This document shows, one piece after another, positions 48,541 through 59,900 of a stretch of 64,000 nucleotides of DNA. Made by a program: the position numbers and the translations under genes. Source of the stretch: Bolinopsis microptera (lineage: Eukaryota > Ctenophora > Tentaculata > Lobata > Bolinopsidae). Below the pieces are notes generated by a model. The model saw nothing but the letters and a program-made list of their open reading frames with translations. It searched no databases and was not told the DNA's origin. Numbering within the stretch: position 1 is the stretch's first letter; every line of letters starts with the position of its first letter. The DNA is taken from assembly GCF_026151205.1 (NCBI RefSeq), contig NC_087079.1, positions 18,036,945 to 18,100,944 of the forward strand, read 5' to 3'.

Positions 48541-49060
48541 CAAACTGACACTCGGCCACAAGCACGCCAATATCATCAAAAACCTCAACACCACACTCAT
48601 CAACAACAGACAAGACTACAGAACTGCAGTTCACCTCATCACGGGACACTGCGGCTTAAACAAACACCTTCACACCATTAGCAAATCAAACACCAGCGCT
48701 TGTCCTATGTGCAGTGACGGAGAGGAAACTGTCTCACACTTCCTTGGACAGTGTCCGGCTATTGCCCAAATTAGAGGTCAATATTTCCAGGACTACTACC
48801 TCTCTGTTAATGACATATTCGACAACCACCACGATTGTCAATTTTGCAAACCGCACCAAACGCTTCATTGTGCCGGAAGAGCTGGATCAGACCGGGGTGA
48901 CTTACACCATCCTCCACCAGTCACTCTGATTTCACCAGCAACCTTCCCCAGGGTTGCCACACCCCAGAGGTAGGCAGAGCATCTCAATGCTATCCTCTCG
49001 TGGGCTTTTTTGGCCCAGCCTCTCTTTAAAAAAATTTTTTTTAAAAGAAAAAAAAAGCTT
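48541..49060 (+). mobile_element. LINE ORF2 C-terminal fragment, frameshifted
   Basis: A stop-free stretch reads LITGHCGLNKHLHTI and then CPMCSDGEETVSHFLGQCP, a C-x2-C-x8-H-x4-C knuckle. This is typical of the end of ORF2 in RNase-H-bearing non-LTR retrotransposons. The frame shifts near 48840, and the fragment ends in an A-rich tail at about 49026-49060. It is a 5'-truncated, dead copy; all upstream ORF2 domains are absent. Confidence 0.75.
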
Positions 49061-49770
49061 AATAAATTACAGAGTGATAAAATTCAGCAAGTCGAAACAA
49101 ATTAAATTATGATATCAGCTGATAAACTCGTGGCTGATTATTTAACATTTGATCGACACTGAATGGTAAAAAGCGAATACATAGTTAAGAACAGATGTTA
49201 CTTTACATTTACATTCAAGAAGCAACTAAGATCAAGATTGCGGCATGCTTTTAAAGAATCCTATTTCAAAGAATTTTTCAAGTTCTGCACCCCTAATATA
49301 ATATAAACGATTATTATGTGCGCCAAACACCACTCTGGAATACAATAAAGTAAAAAAATTACATTGTAGGGAAATTTGATCATGAGTGGTGTAACCGTGT
49401 CAAAATTCTTGTTAATTTCTTCATACTGGTCAAAAGGCCATTAAAGCATTCGACCCAGTGGCGTAACGTTGCCTGTTGGCCCAACCCTCACCCCCCCCCC
49501 CCCCCCCTGCCGAAAATGCGCCCCCCTGTTGGCGCCCCCTTCCCTTTTGGTGCCCCTCCCTAAAATTGAACAAATTAGGTGATTTAAGAGGATATTCCGG
49601 TAAAGTCTCTAAACAAGTGTGTTTCTAGAGCAAAACGTGCAGTTTTGCTAGTACCTCAGTTAAGTTTTTCAAAATTTTCCCACATTCAAACGACGATTTT
49701 GCGCCCCCTAAGATGGCGACTTTTCGCGGAAAGTCGTGTTAAAGTTGATGAAATGGTGTCGCAACAGATA
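49061..49770. other. Unclassified repetitive-looking DNA
   Basis: Includes GACCCAGTGGCGTAACGTTG and C-rich tracts (49489-49507, 49520-49560) of a kind often found in decayed DNA transposons, but I could not define termini. Confidence 0.4.
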
Positions 49771-49772
49771 TA

Positions 49773-50520
49773 CAGGGTGGGCCAAAAGTCTGTACCCATA
49801 ATAGCTCAGTCACTGAGTGCCCAATTGAAATAATTCTTTCTGGTATGACTTACTACCACTGCACCACTGGTTCGAGGAATTTGTCAATTCGAAAAATATT
49901 TGTGTTCATTTTTTCAAATGAAGGTTCATTTTCGCATTTATTTGATAGTTTGGATAGTCGGATCGAGCCAAATTTTATTGAATTGTGTGTGTATTTCAAT
50001 TACATTTGTCCTGAAAAAATGGGAGTTCTAGCTTCTCAGATGACTGAGATATGAAGCATAACGAGCCACGAGGTTATTTATTATGTGTGATTGGCTTGCA
50101 TAATCACGTGATTAGGTGACCCCGTTAAACATTATAATGGGAATCGTTAAGACTGCTCAATCAAGGTGTCGTGTCAGTCACATAATCACCCAGTCAATTT
50201 TGTTAACGAGAGACACAAAATGCTTGATAACTTCATCATTTCTGTTCCGTTTTGCCTTATTTTTCAGATCAGATGCAACATTTAATAATCTACCGTTTCT
50301 GAAAACATTAGGCGTTCATTATGTTCAGAGAAAACATTATAGGTGTTTTAATATCGAATGGGCGTGGTCTAAAATATTCGAATTTTCACATTTTAACGAC
50401 GGAATCCTTGAACAAGTAGGTACAGTATGAATATACCATTTGCAAAGCAACAACTCTCAAATATAAAACACGACGGAGGTATATAACCCAACGTATGGGT
50501 ACTGACTTTTGGCCCAACCT
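49773..50520. mobile_element. Mariner-like MITE (TA flanked)
   Basis: The left end AGGGTGGGCCAAAAGTCTGT... and the right end (complement AGGTTGGGCCAAAAGTCAGT...) match over about 27 bp with two differences, and TA lies on both sides. At 748 bp with no recognisable transposase it is probably a non-autonomous Tc1/mariner-type element. The 104-codon frame at 50116-50430 inside it shows no motif that I know. Confidence 0.75.
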
Positions 50521-50599
50521 TATTATTTTTTGGCTTCATATATAAATATATAGTAAGATTCAATGAAATTTTTGAGTCAATCCTTAATTGACGATGTCA

Positions 50600-50695
50600 A
50601 TTCATGGCAGCTCGGCGCGGCACAGTAGCGCATCTCGCCGATCTAGCCAGAGAAGCCTTATTAAGTGCGCGGCGCGGCACAGTAACGCATCGCGC
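50600..50695. repeat. Two copies of a GC-rich motif
   Basis: CGGCGCGGCACAGTAGCGCA-like sequence occurs twice about 50 bp apart (GGCGCGGCACAGTAACGCAT in the second). No function assigned. Confidence 0.5.
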
Positions 50696-51290
50696 TACAA
50701 AGTCAATCCCAACATTGCATCGGGATTAAGTAAAACAAAATTTAAATTGTATTACCAATTGCCATATTTGATATTACAATGAATAATAATATCATCCCAG
50801 GAAGCCTTACTGAATACTGATAGGGGCTTAACTTCGGAAGTAAAAGAAATAGAAAGTTCTGGTTTTGGGTTTTCGACAAAATGTTCGTCTTGGTCGGCCA
50901 TTACTTGCGCTGCTGTGCTCTACCGTGCGTAGGTTCCCATAAAACTAAATCACTGGCAAGTAGCTCTTGTTCGCTGATTGGCTAAATTGTACTTCGTGGT
51001 ACGTGGTGCAATTGAATTTTTTGGAATTTTTGAACCGTGCAAATTCAATGAACTTACGAGCGCGCGCGCAGTTCAACAAGCTGTGAAGACGCAATTCCCT
51101 GCCAGTAAAGTTTGCTGGGATAATAAACATAATTCACATAGCCATGTGTATACGCGTACTGCGTGACGCGCTTGTTTCACAAGTAAATATATAGCTTAGT
51201 TAAAAACTTGAAAATCCGATAATAAACTCATGAAAATTAGATATGCTATGTAAAATACGCTTTTTACTCACGGGGGGGGGGGGGGGGGGG

Positions 51291-51519
51291 GCTAAAACCA
51301 GGTTTTCGATCAAACGCTGCCATTTGTAGTCAAACGTCGCCAACAGTTGCTCTCGTCCAATGAAATCGCTGCATTTTGCCTGCCATTATGCATAATTGAA
51401 TTACATATATTCGTATGCGAAGCTTTGCTTTCATAATGCAGCGATTTCATTGGACGAGAGCAACTGTTGGCGACGTTTGACTACAAATGGCAATGTTTGA
51501 TCGAAAAACTGGTTTCAGC
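51291..51519. mobile_element. Small foldback element
   Basis: The 84-bp left arm (51291-51374, with GCCAACAGTTGCTCTCGTCC) is mirrored by 51436-51519 with few mismatches. A G tract lies immediately to its left. A palindromic MITE-like insertion without coding capacity. Confidence 0.8.
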
Positions 51520-52058
51520 TCCCCCTGTGTACTATATACTATATATTTGAAAGTGCTAGTCACTTATCACAATGACGGCGCTGAGCCTAAACTTTAAATT
51601 TATAAATTCAAAGATAAAATAAAAATTCCAAAGCAAAAAGCAAAAGTAAAAGTTATTATAAAAATATTTCATTAACTGACTTGTATTCTAAATGTTTAAA
51701 ATTCATAAATTGATAGTTCATAATGCTTTGTTTCACGTTGTAGCCCTGCCGCGCACAAGTGCGCGGCTTCGTCATTCGTGGTTTTTGGCCTTTCCACTTT
51801 CGCCACAAAACCATTTTGTGCAATAACAGGGGGGTAACGACGTGATACGAATAATTTTAATTCCACGTTTTAGTTGCGTATGTTCTGAGACCAGAAATTT
51901 TACAGTTTAGATTACACGTATGACGGACGTATTTCCTAATTCATAATTCAGATTGCCAACCTATAGAATATGAAATAAGGTTACAAATTTTAACTTCATG
52001 AATCGGGATCAAATCTTTGCAGAGCGCTTTCCTACCCAAATGTTGTGAAAACTAGTGA

Positions 52059-52236
52059 ATTCACTAGTGGGATCAAAGACCCTTTCTCTGATTGAAGTAC
52101 TTTCCCTTCGTATGGATCTTTTTTTCCTTCCTCATGCTCACTGTAAATTCACTAGTGGGATCAAAGACCCTTTCTCTGATTGAAGTACTTTCCCTTCGTA
52201 TGGATCTTTTTTTTCCTTCCTCATGCTCACTGTAAA
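52059..52236. repeat. 88-bp direct duplication
   Basis: Two adjacent copies starting TTCACTAGTGGGATCAAAGA; they differ only in the length of a T run. Confidence 0.9.
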
Positions 52237-52722
52237 TTATATTTGATGGCTTATATTATATTGGGCCTCACCGAGCTGCAAATTATTGACATCGTAAATC
52301 AAGGATTTTACAACATGAAATTCAATGATGCTTTGTGGGTCACTTTGTACAGCTAAAGGTCAGTTTTTACGGCTGAAAATTTCATATGTTAATTGTTAAA
52401 ATTGTACATTTGTTTCATAAATGCACACATTAGTCAAAATCGTCCTGGTTCCTTTCAAACGGAGTCGAAACACAACAGCAGGCGCACCACCAAACTGCCC
52501 ATCCCCACCAGTCCCACCCCGCCACACAGCGAAAAGAACCAATTCCACCTATCATACTCCAGACTCCTCCCAATACCCGTTTTCATTCTCCTCCACACTC
52601 GTCACGACGTCACCCCTGCTCTGATCAGGGGTACGAGAAACCCAGCAGAGAAACCTTAAATAGAATTAGGGACTCTGCAATAACAAGAGAGTTTGACAAT
52701 CAAGCACTTGTCCATACATTCT

Positions 52723-52764
52723 TTTTAGTATTTTAAAAACATTTATGTTTTTAAAATACTAAAA
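52723..52764. repeat. Perfect 20-bp inverted repeat
   Basis: TTTTAGTATTTTAAAAACAT and its exact complement flank a 2-nt centre. Confidence 0.85.
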
Positions 52765-53044
52765 CTAAGGTGCCCAACATCACTGCAACAATATTATCAG
52801 CTATCTTCTAGAAAGGAAACCACTCTCATTTCACAACTCCCATCTAATGACTTTATATCAAGATCCACCAAAATTTGGAGCACAATTGCACCTAAACAAT
52901 TGCACCTAAACAATAGGCACTCCTAATGCTGCAACATGCTTATAATGATTTAGCATGGACCTCAAGCGATTATGACATAATGCAGCTGTCATTTGAAAAA
53001 AATCCCCTTCAACTAATTTAATCCTGTGTTCTCGGCCAACACTT

Positions 53045-53091
53045 TTTTAATAGGAGGAACCTGTGGGCCCCACAGGTTCCTCCTATTAAAA
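53045..53091. repeat. 47-bp near-perfect palindrome
   Basis: TTTTAATAGGAGGAACCTGT and its complement meet at a GGGCCCC centre with one unpaired base. Confidence 0.85.
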
Positions 53092-53699
53092 CATTTGATT
53101 TTGGTAAACGTGTGTTGACTCTATGTATTTAACTGACTATCTATGTATTTACTTAGATACTGTATGTATTTATTTAGATACTGACTATTTATGTATTTAA
53201 CATAATATTTAGTTTATTACGGGTAGAAATTAATTTAGGTAGGTATTTTTTCTTCTAGGTAGATATTAAGAATTTGGTAAATTTATAAATTGTATGACTA
53301 TTTCCATTATTGAGACGTTTTTAATTTTTAATTTAGGAGGGTTTTTGTAATTTTTATAGGACTGGTTCACAGTGTGAACAGATTCTAGATTTATTATATA
53401 TATTTTTAAACTGATATTTAATAAATTATTAAAAGAACCAATTTTAAAGTTGCCATATTGCAGCCTTTAGGTTCAAAAATATACCCATTATGCTCACTTA
53501 AAAACAACTCTAAATCAGTAGGCTGTCACTCTATTAATGCACCACACTGCTATCTCCACTCCTTCATAGTGTGATGATATTTTGTAGAAATGTGTGACTT
53601 TATTTTACTTTGAAACTTTTACTAGGTTGCCGTTTGGTGTGAGCAATAGCGCAGCGTCAACCTATATCTAATCTATTCAAAGAGTGACAACCATATTAC

Positions 53700-53822
53700 A
53701 CATTGAATTAGGATTCCTTTAAATATCAAATTGATTTATTGTAAACTTGTTTATTCTGTAATAAATGGCAAATTTTTGTTCAACTGATATGGGCGGTATA
53801 CAAGCACATTATTTCATTTCAT
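53700..53822 (+). mobile_element. 3' tail of a CR1/L2-like LINE upstream of CFAP54
   Basis: ATGGGCGGTATACAAGCACA followed by TTATTTCATTTCAT resembles the 3' end of CR1/L2 LINEs with a short tandem tail. The tail ends about 110 bp before the CFAP54 start codon. Weakly coding sequence at 52.4-52.65 kb could be the end of the same element, but this is uncertain. Confidence 0.45.
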
Positions 53823-53931
53823 AGTTATAAATATGCAAAAATGGAGTGTTCACTTCATTTGTCTCAGAAATTGTGGCTTTTTAAAATGCAAACATTTGGT
53901 TTGACTAACCTCAAGTATATTTAGGAGCTTC

Positions 53932-56900
53932 ATGTCTAAGACACGTCAAGGTACTCTTTCAAAGTTTACCTCTGACACAAACAGTGAGTTCAACACTAAG
54001 AAGATAAATAAGATTGACCCGATACAGATTGCCTTTGTACAGGAGTTAAAAAGGTTCATTGGTAAGTGTCACTTTATGAATGTATACTTTTTTATCAATG
54101 TAAGGTGAAGCTTCGAAACAGTCCTGTAGATTTATATCTTTCCTGCCGACTCTCTTCAACATCTCTTACTGCAAATCGCAACCCGAAGATTATTTCCTAG
54201 CTTTATTTCTCTTTATGGTACTAGCAAAATAACTACTTTTGCCTATGTTAAAAAAATACTGTATTTCACTATTTCAGGTTATGTTGATAGAATATCAAAG
54301 GAAGCTGAGCTTTATTTTATCTCAGCTGGTGGTCCAGTAGATGAACCCAGTTCCAATGATGAGAGCCCTGCTAGGCTTTCAAACACACTGTTTAGCCTCT
54401 GGAATAGCTACAGCCTCAAGCTTCCAAAAGATTACTTCTTGACCCAACTCATTAACACAGGAGATTATCTCCTCAAGGTGAAAGAATACAATGTGGCAAA
54501 GCAGCACTGTTACGATTATTACCTGCGTCTGCTGAGAGATAGTGCAGTCACAGATGATTATTCATCTATATATTTTCCTACCGGATTTCAAGATGAGCAG
54601 AGAGTCAAAGAAACAAGTCAGGCTATTTTTGGAAATGGATTATGTACATTAAAGAATTTGGAAATAATAGACCCTCACATGAATGCAGAGAAGACAGTGG
54701 CTGATCTTCTGGAGGTTCTGGATGACTTTAGGAAGCTTACCCAGCACCTCATCCCTCATGAGCGACATTGTTGGTTAGTTTTCAATGGAACTGTTCACAT
54801 CTACAAAATCAGTCAATGGCTTGTGGACTGTGGCTACACTGCTAAAACTCTCCAGTATTTAGTTTGGTGCTGTGTCTGCATGGAGAGTGTCATTCCTCTG
54901 ATGACTCTCAAATTTCTGTCTTGGAGAGGTTCCTTGTACTCGGCTGTGTGCCAGAGCTATGTAGATTTAAATCAACCACATGCTGCTGAAGTCTTTGCCA
55001 GACGATGCCTTCAAAAAGTTCATCAACTGGCAAAAATTGAAGAGCAAAGCATGTCAGAACCCACTCCGGAATCCGAAGCTATTTTTCGAGAGGTCACAGT
55101 GAAACTCTCTGCAATAATCTTCAAAAGAGTTGTCTTTGAATCAAGGCGCCCAAAGAAGATCATACACCGGCCAAAAACAAGACAGAACCTGAAAGAGCTG
55201 CAGTTGTTACCATTTCCTCGAACCGCTTCTGAAAAGCTGGTCATGGATATGTTTGAAGGTAGTTCTTCACAGTTTCTAGCTATTCTAGAGGCTTTGTCAG
55301 ACCCGTGTAGGAGAACGTGTATGTATACTCCCCCAAAACTCGACACCACCGAGGGGGGAGATGCTCTTATGGATGTATGGGGTGAACTTATACTCGGTAA
55401 GTTGTATTTCTCATCTTTTTAGATTGTTAATAATATTTTCATTCTGTTCTAATTTTAAAATTATTATTCTATGAAATTTTAATTAATTTAATTAATTTTT
55501 TTAAATTAACAGTTGTGTATGATTTAACAGAACACTTTAAAATGGCACCTGACTTCGATTATCAACATTCACAGAGTTCCGCGTTACATAATTAACTTCA
55601 ATTAATAATACCATTCAACAAGCATGGTATTTAGATGAGATTTTGTTAAAACTAATTGAGATAAAAAACTCTTGCTGTAAATTAACAGCTATTTCCTTCT
55701 AGCTGGGTACGAGTTGATCTCCCGGTGTGAGTCCTTTCCACGAACCAGCCTAGTCCAGCTAGCTAGAGTAGGAAGTAACGAACTGTCTATGAGTGCAGTG
55801 TTAAAGTACATCAGGCTGGCTTTCAATTACGAGTACTGGGATTATTACACCATGGCTGTTTCTCATCTCGTCCCACTAATTGAGGTATTTTATAACGTGG
55901 CACTGTTATCTCGTCCCACTAATTGAGGTATTTTATAACGTGGCACTGTTATCTCGTCCCACTGATTGAGGTATTTTATAATGTGGCACTGTTATCTCGT
56001 CCCACTGATTGAGGTATTTTATAATGTGGCACTGTTATCTCGTCCCACTAATTGAGGTATTCTATAATGTGGCACTGTTATCTCGTCCCACTAATTGAGG
56101 TATTTTATAATGTGGCACTGTTATCTCGTCCCACTAAATGAGGTATTTTATAATGTGGCACTGTTATCTTGTCCCACTAAATGAGGTATTTTATAATGTG
56201 GCACTGTTATCTCGTCCCACTGATTGAGGTATTTTATAATATGGCACTGTTATCTCGTCCCACTGATTGAGGTATTTTATAATGTGGCACTGTTATCTCG
56301 TCCCACTAATTGAGGTATTCTATAATGTGGCACTGTTATCTCGTCCCACTAATTGAGGTATTTTATAACGTGGCACTGTTATCTCGTCCCACTGATTGAG
56401 GTATTTTATATTGTGGCACTGTTATCTCGTCCCATTAATTGAGGTATTTTATAATGTTGCACTGTTATCTCGTCCCATTAATTGAGGTATTTTATAATGT
56501 GACACTTTTATCTCGTCCCATTAATTGAGGTATTTTATAATGTGACACTTTTATCTCGTCCCACTGATTGAGGTATTTTATAATGTGGCACTGTTATCGT
56601 CATACTAGGTCACTGAAACCAGATTGTATTTGATATTCATTGTAGTCTTTGATTATTTCTACTTAAGTTATATGTACATAATATAATATGATGTAATTGT
56701 ATTCCTCAGGCGGTGGAAGAAGAAACAGTTGACCATATTTTCACCAAGGAGACAATCATGCTGCTAGATGCAATGAAAAGTGTTTCAAATGTGTTGAGGA
56801 AAGACACTCGGCCAAGCACCTGTTTTGTAGATAATATGCTGGATGGACATTGCACTCCACCTACTTTAGACAGGTATTATTGGTATTAAACGCAAAATTA

Positions 56901-59900
56901 TTATCTTGATAAATTGCATATTATTACCAAATTTATCATGCTATTATTCAGGGTATATACTATATTATATTATAATATCTTACATATACTATTGCTGTAC
57001 AGTATATATTATAGCAATTTACATTTTACAATGATCATTATTATATATAAACAAAACTACGCAATTCTCACGATTCACCACATGTATTCTTCAGTTTGAA
57101 CCAATGTTTAAGTACTCAAGCAGAGCGTGCTAGTGCCACACCAAGACGAAAATCAATTTGGGGCGACCAAAAAGATGATCTGTTCACCTTGATAAACCTG
57201 AGCTCAGTGCTGTGCAATATTAAAGCTAGTGACTGTGCGGAGATGTTTGTGAAGGAGCAAGGGGATATGTTGGTTGACGCCGTCTTGTTGATCCTTCACA
57301 GTCTCAAGGATCACTTCTCCCGTCTAGTGTCTCCTTCGACTGTAAGATTACTCGTGTTAAAGCACTGTTGCTATCTTTATTATCTTTATTATCTTTATTA
57401 TCTTTATTATCTTTATTATCTTTATTATCTTTATTTTCTTTATTATCTTTATTATCTTTATTATCTCTATTATCTTTATTTTCTCTATTATCTTTATTTT
57501 CTTTATTATCTTTATTATCTTTATTATCTTTATTATCTTTATTATCTTTATTATCTCTATTATCTTTATTATCTTTATTGGCACTATCTTTATTATCTTT
57601 ATTATCAAGTGCCCCTATAAGGCTAAACTCTGAAAATCTTAAAATTCGATATCATGACCTAAACAGAAACATGAATATTATGACTATACGAATAAATAAC
57701 TCTCAGGTGAAACAATACTTGGTAGCTGAGAACATTTCAGAGCTGATGGAGCTAATGGCTGATTGTAACGAACTGTCCCTGTGGTTAAACCTCTACAATA
57801 TAGACCCTCTGTTGCCGGGGGAGATTGCACTTAAATCAGCACTCTTACTTGAAGCTCATGCCAAGAATATGAAGACATCATTATTCGGGCATCGTTCTGT
57901 AAGGACTACGAATGTATTTTATTAAATAGATAATTAATAAAGAAAATAAACTTTTGTTTGAAGCTCAGGAAATTCTTGTAACACATTGATTTCCATGTTG
58001 AGTTTGCTTTCAACTTTCAAGTGGTATACCCCAACAAGGTTCTATGAGATATAGCGTAAGATATTTACAACCAGAGATAGTAGACACACCGATGTTCAAC
58101 TTAGTTCAACAGTTCAACTTTATGACCGTTCAACTAACAGGGTCCCGACAAACTATCAAAGGTCCAAACCACTCTAACAAACGCGCTCACAACACTGCGT
58201 AACAGCGTGTCAGCGCTGGAGGAGGTGCGAAATGTCAAGGAGATTGCGCTCACTGCTACCTGCGACCCGCTCATGCTGGTTGTGGATCCTTCCCTCAGCA
58301 GGAAAACTGAAGGTTCGTCAGGAACACTTTAGTTATTTCATATTTTAAACAACGGTATGAATTATAAATGTGGATACTTGTTGAGAGGTAAACCATAGTC
58401 CGTACACGTGACTGATATTTATCAATCAGATCCCAGAATCACGTGTCTATAAGTGTTAGGGAGCATTACAACAATGATCCCCCAGCTTGAACCTTATTGC
58501 AAAGTTCCAATATAATACAATGGTTCCCCCCAGCTTGAACCTTATTGCAAAGTTCCAATAATATAATGGTTCCCCCAGCTTGAACCTTATTGCAAAGTTC
58601 CAATATAATACAATGGTTCCCCCCAGCTTGAACCTTATTGCAAAGTTCCAATAATATAATGGTTCCCCCAGCTTGAACCTTATTGCAAAGTTCCAATATA
58701 ATACAATGGTTCCCCCCAGCTTGAACCTTATTGCAAAGTTCCAATAATATAATGGTTCCCCCAGCTTGAACCTTATTGCAAAGTTCCAATATAATACAAT
58801 GGTTCCCCCCAGCTTGAACCTTATTGCAAAGTTCCAATAATATAATGGTTCCCCCAGCTTGAACCTTATTGCAAAGTTCCAATATAATACAATGGTTCCC
58901 CCCAGCTTGAACCTTATTGCAAAGTTCCAATAATATAATGGTTCCCCCCAGCTTGAACCTTATTGCAAAGTTCCAATAATATAATGGTTCCCCCAGCTTG
59001 AACCTTATTGCAAAGTTCCAATAATATAATGGTTCCCCCAGCTTGAACCTTATTGCAAAGTTCCAATATAATATAATGGTTCCTCCCAGCTTGAACCTTA
59101 TTGCAAAGTTCCAATATAATATAATGGTTCCCCCCAGCTTGAACCTTATTGCAAAGTTCCAATAATATATAATGGTTCCCCTAGCTTGAATCTATATTGC
59201 AAAGTTCCAATAATATAATGGTTCCCCCAGCTTGAACCTTATTGCAAAGTTCCAATAATATAATGGTTCCCCCAGCTTGAACCTTATTGCAAAGTTCCAA
59301 TAATATAATGGTTCCCCCAGCTTGAACCTTATTGCAAAGTTCCAATATAATATAATGGTTCCCCCCAGCTTGAACCTTATTGCAAAGTTCCAATAATATA
59401 ATGGTTCCCCCCAGCTTGAACCTTATTGCAAAGTTCCAATAATATAATGGTTCCCCCCAGCTTGAACCTTATTGCAAAGTTCCAATAATATAATGGTTCC
59501 CCCCAGCTTGAACCTTATTGCAAAGTTCCAATATAATATAATGGTTCCCCCAGCTTGAACCTTATTGCAAAGTTCCAATAATATATAATGGTTCCCCTAG
59601 CTTGAACCTTATTGCAAAGTTCCAATAATATAATGGTTCCCCCAGCTTGAACCTTATTGCAAAGTTCCAATAATATAATGGTTCCCCCAGCTTGAACCTT
59701 ATTGCAAAGTTCCAATAATATAATGGTTCCCCCAGCTTGAACCTTATTGCAAAGTTCCAATATAATATAATGGTTCCTCCCAGCTTGAACCTTATTGCAA
59801 AGTTCCAATATAATATAATGGTTCCCCCCAGCTTGAACCTTATTGCAAAGTTCCAATAATATATAATGGTTCCCCTAGCTTGAACCTTATTGCAAAGTTC

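Noticed and set aside
48714-48929. Second LINE reading frame as a separate gene
   Set aside because: It overlaps the LINE fragment and becomes the meaningful frame only after a frameshift near 48840; it is part of the same dead element.
50116-50430. 104-codon frame inside the mariner-like element
   Set aside because: No transposase motif or conserved residues recognised; it has no ATG at its start and may be chance.
57368-57925. Open frame running from the TTATTATCT array into the 57707 exon
   Set aside because: Only 57707-57898 is coding, shown by its acceptor, donor and phase; the Leu/Ser-rich start is repeat readthrough.
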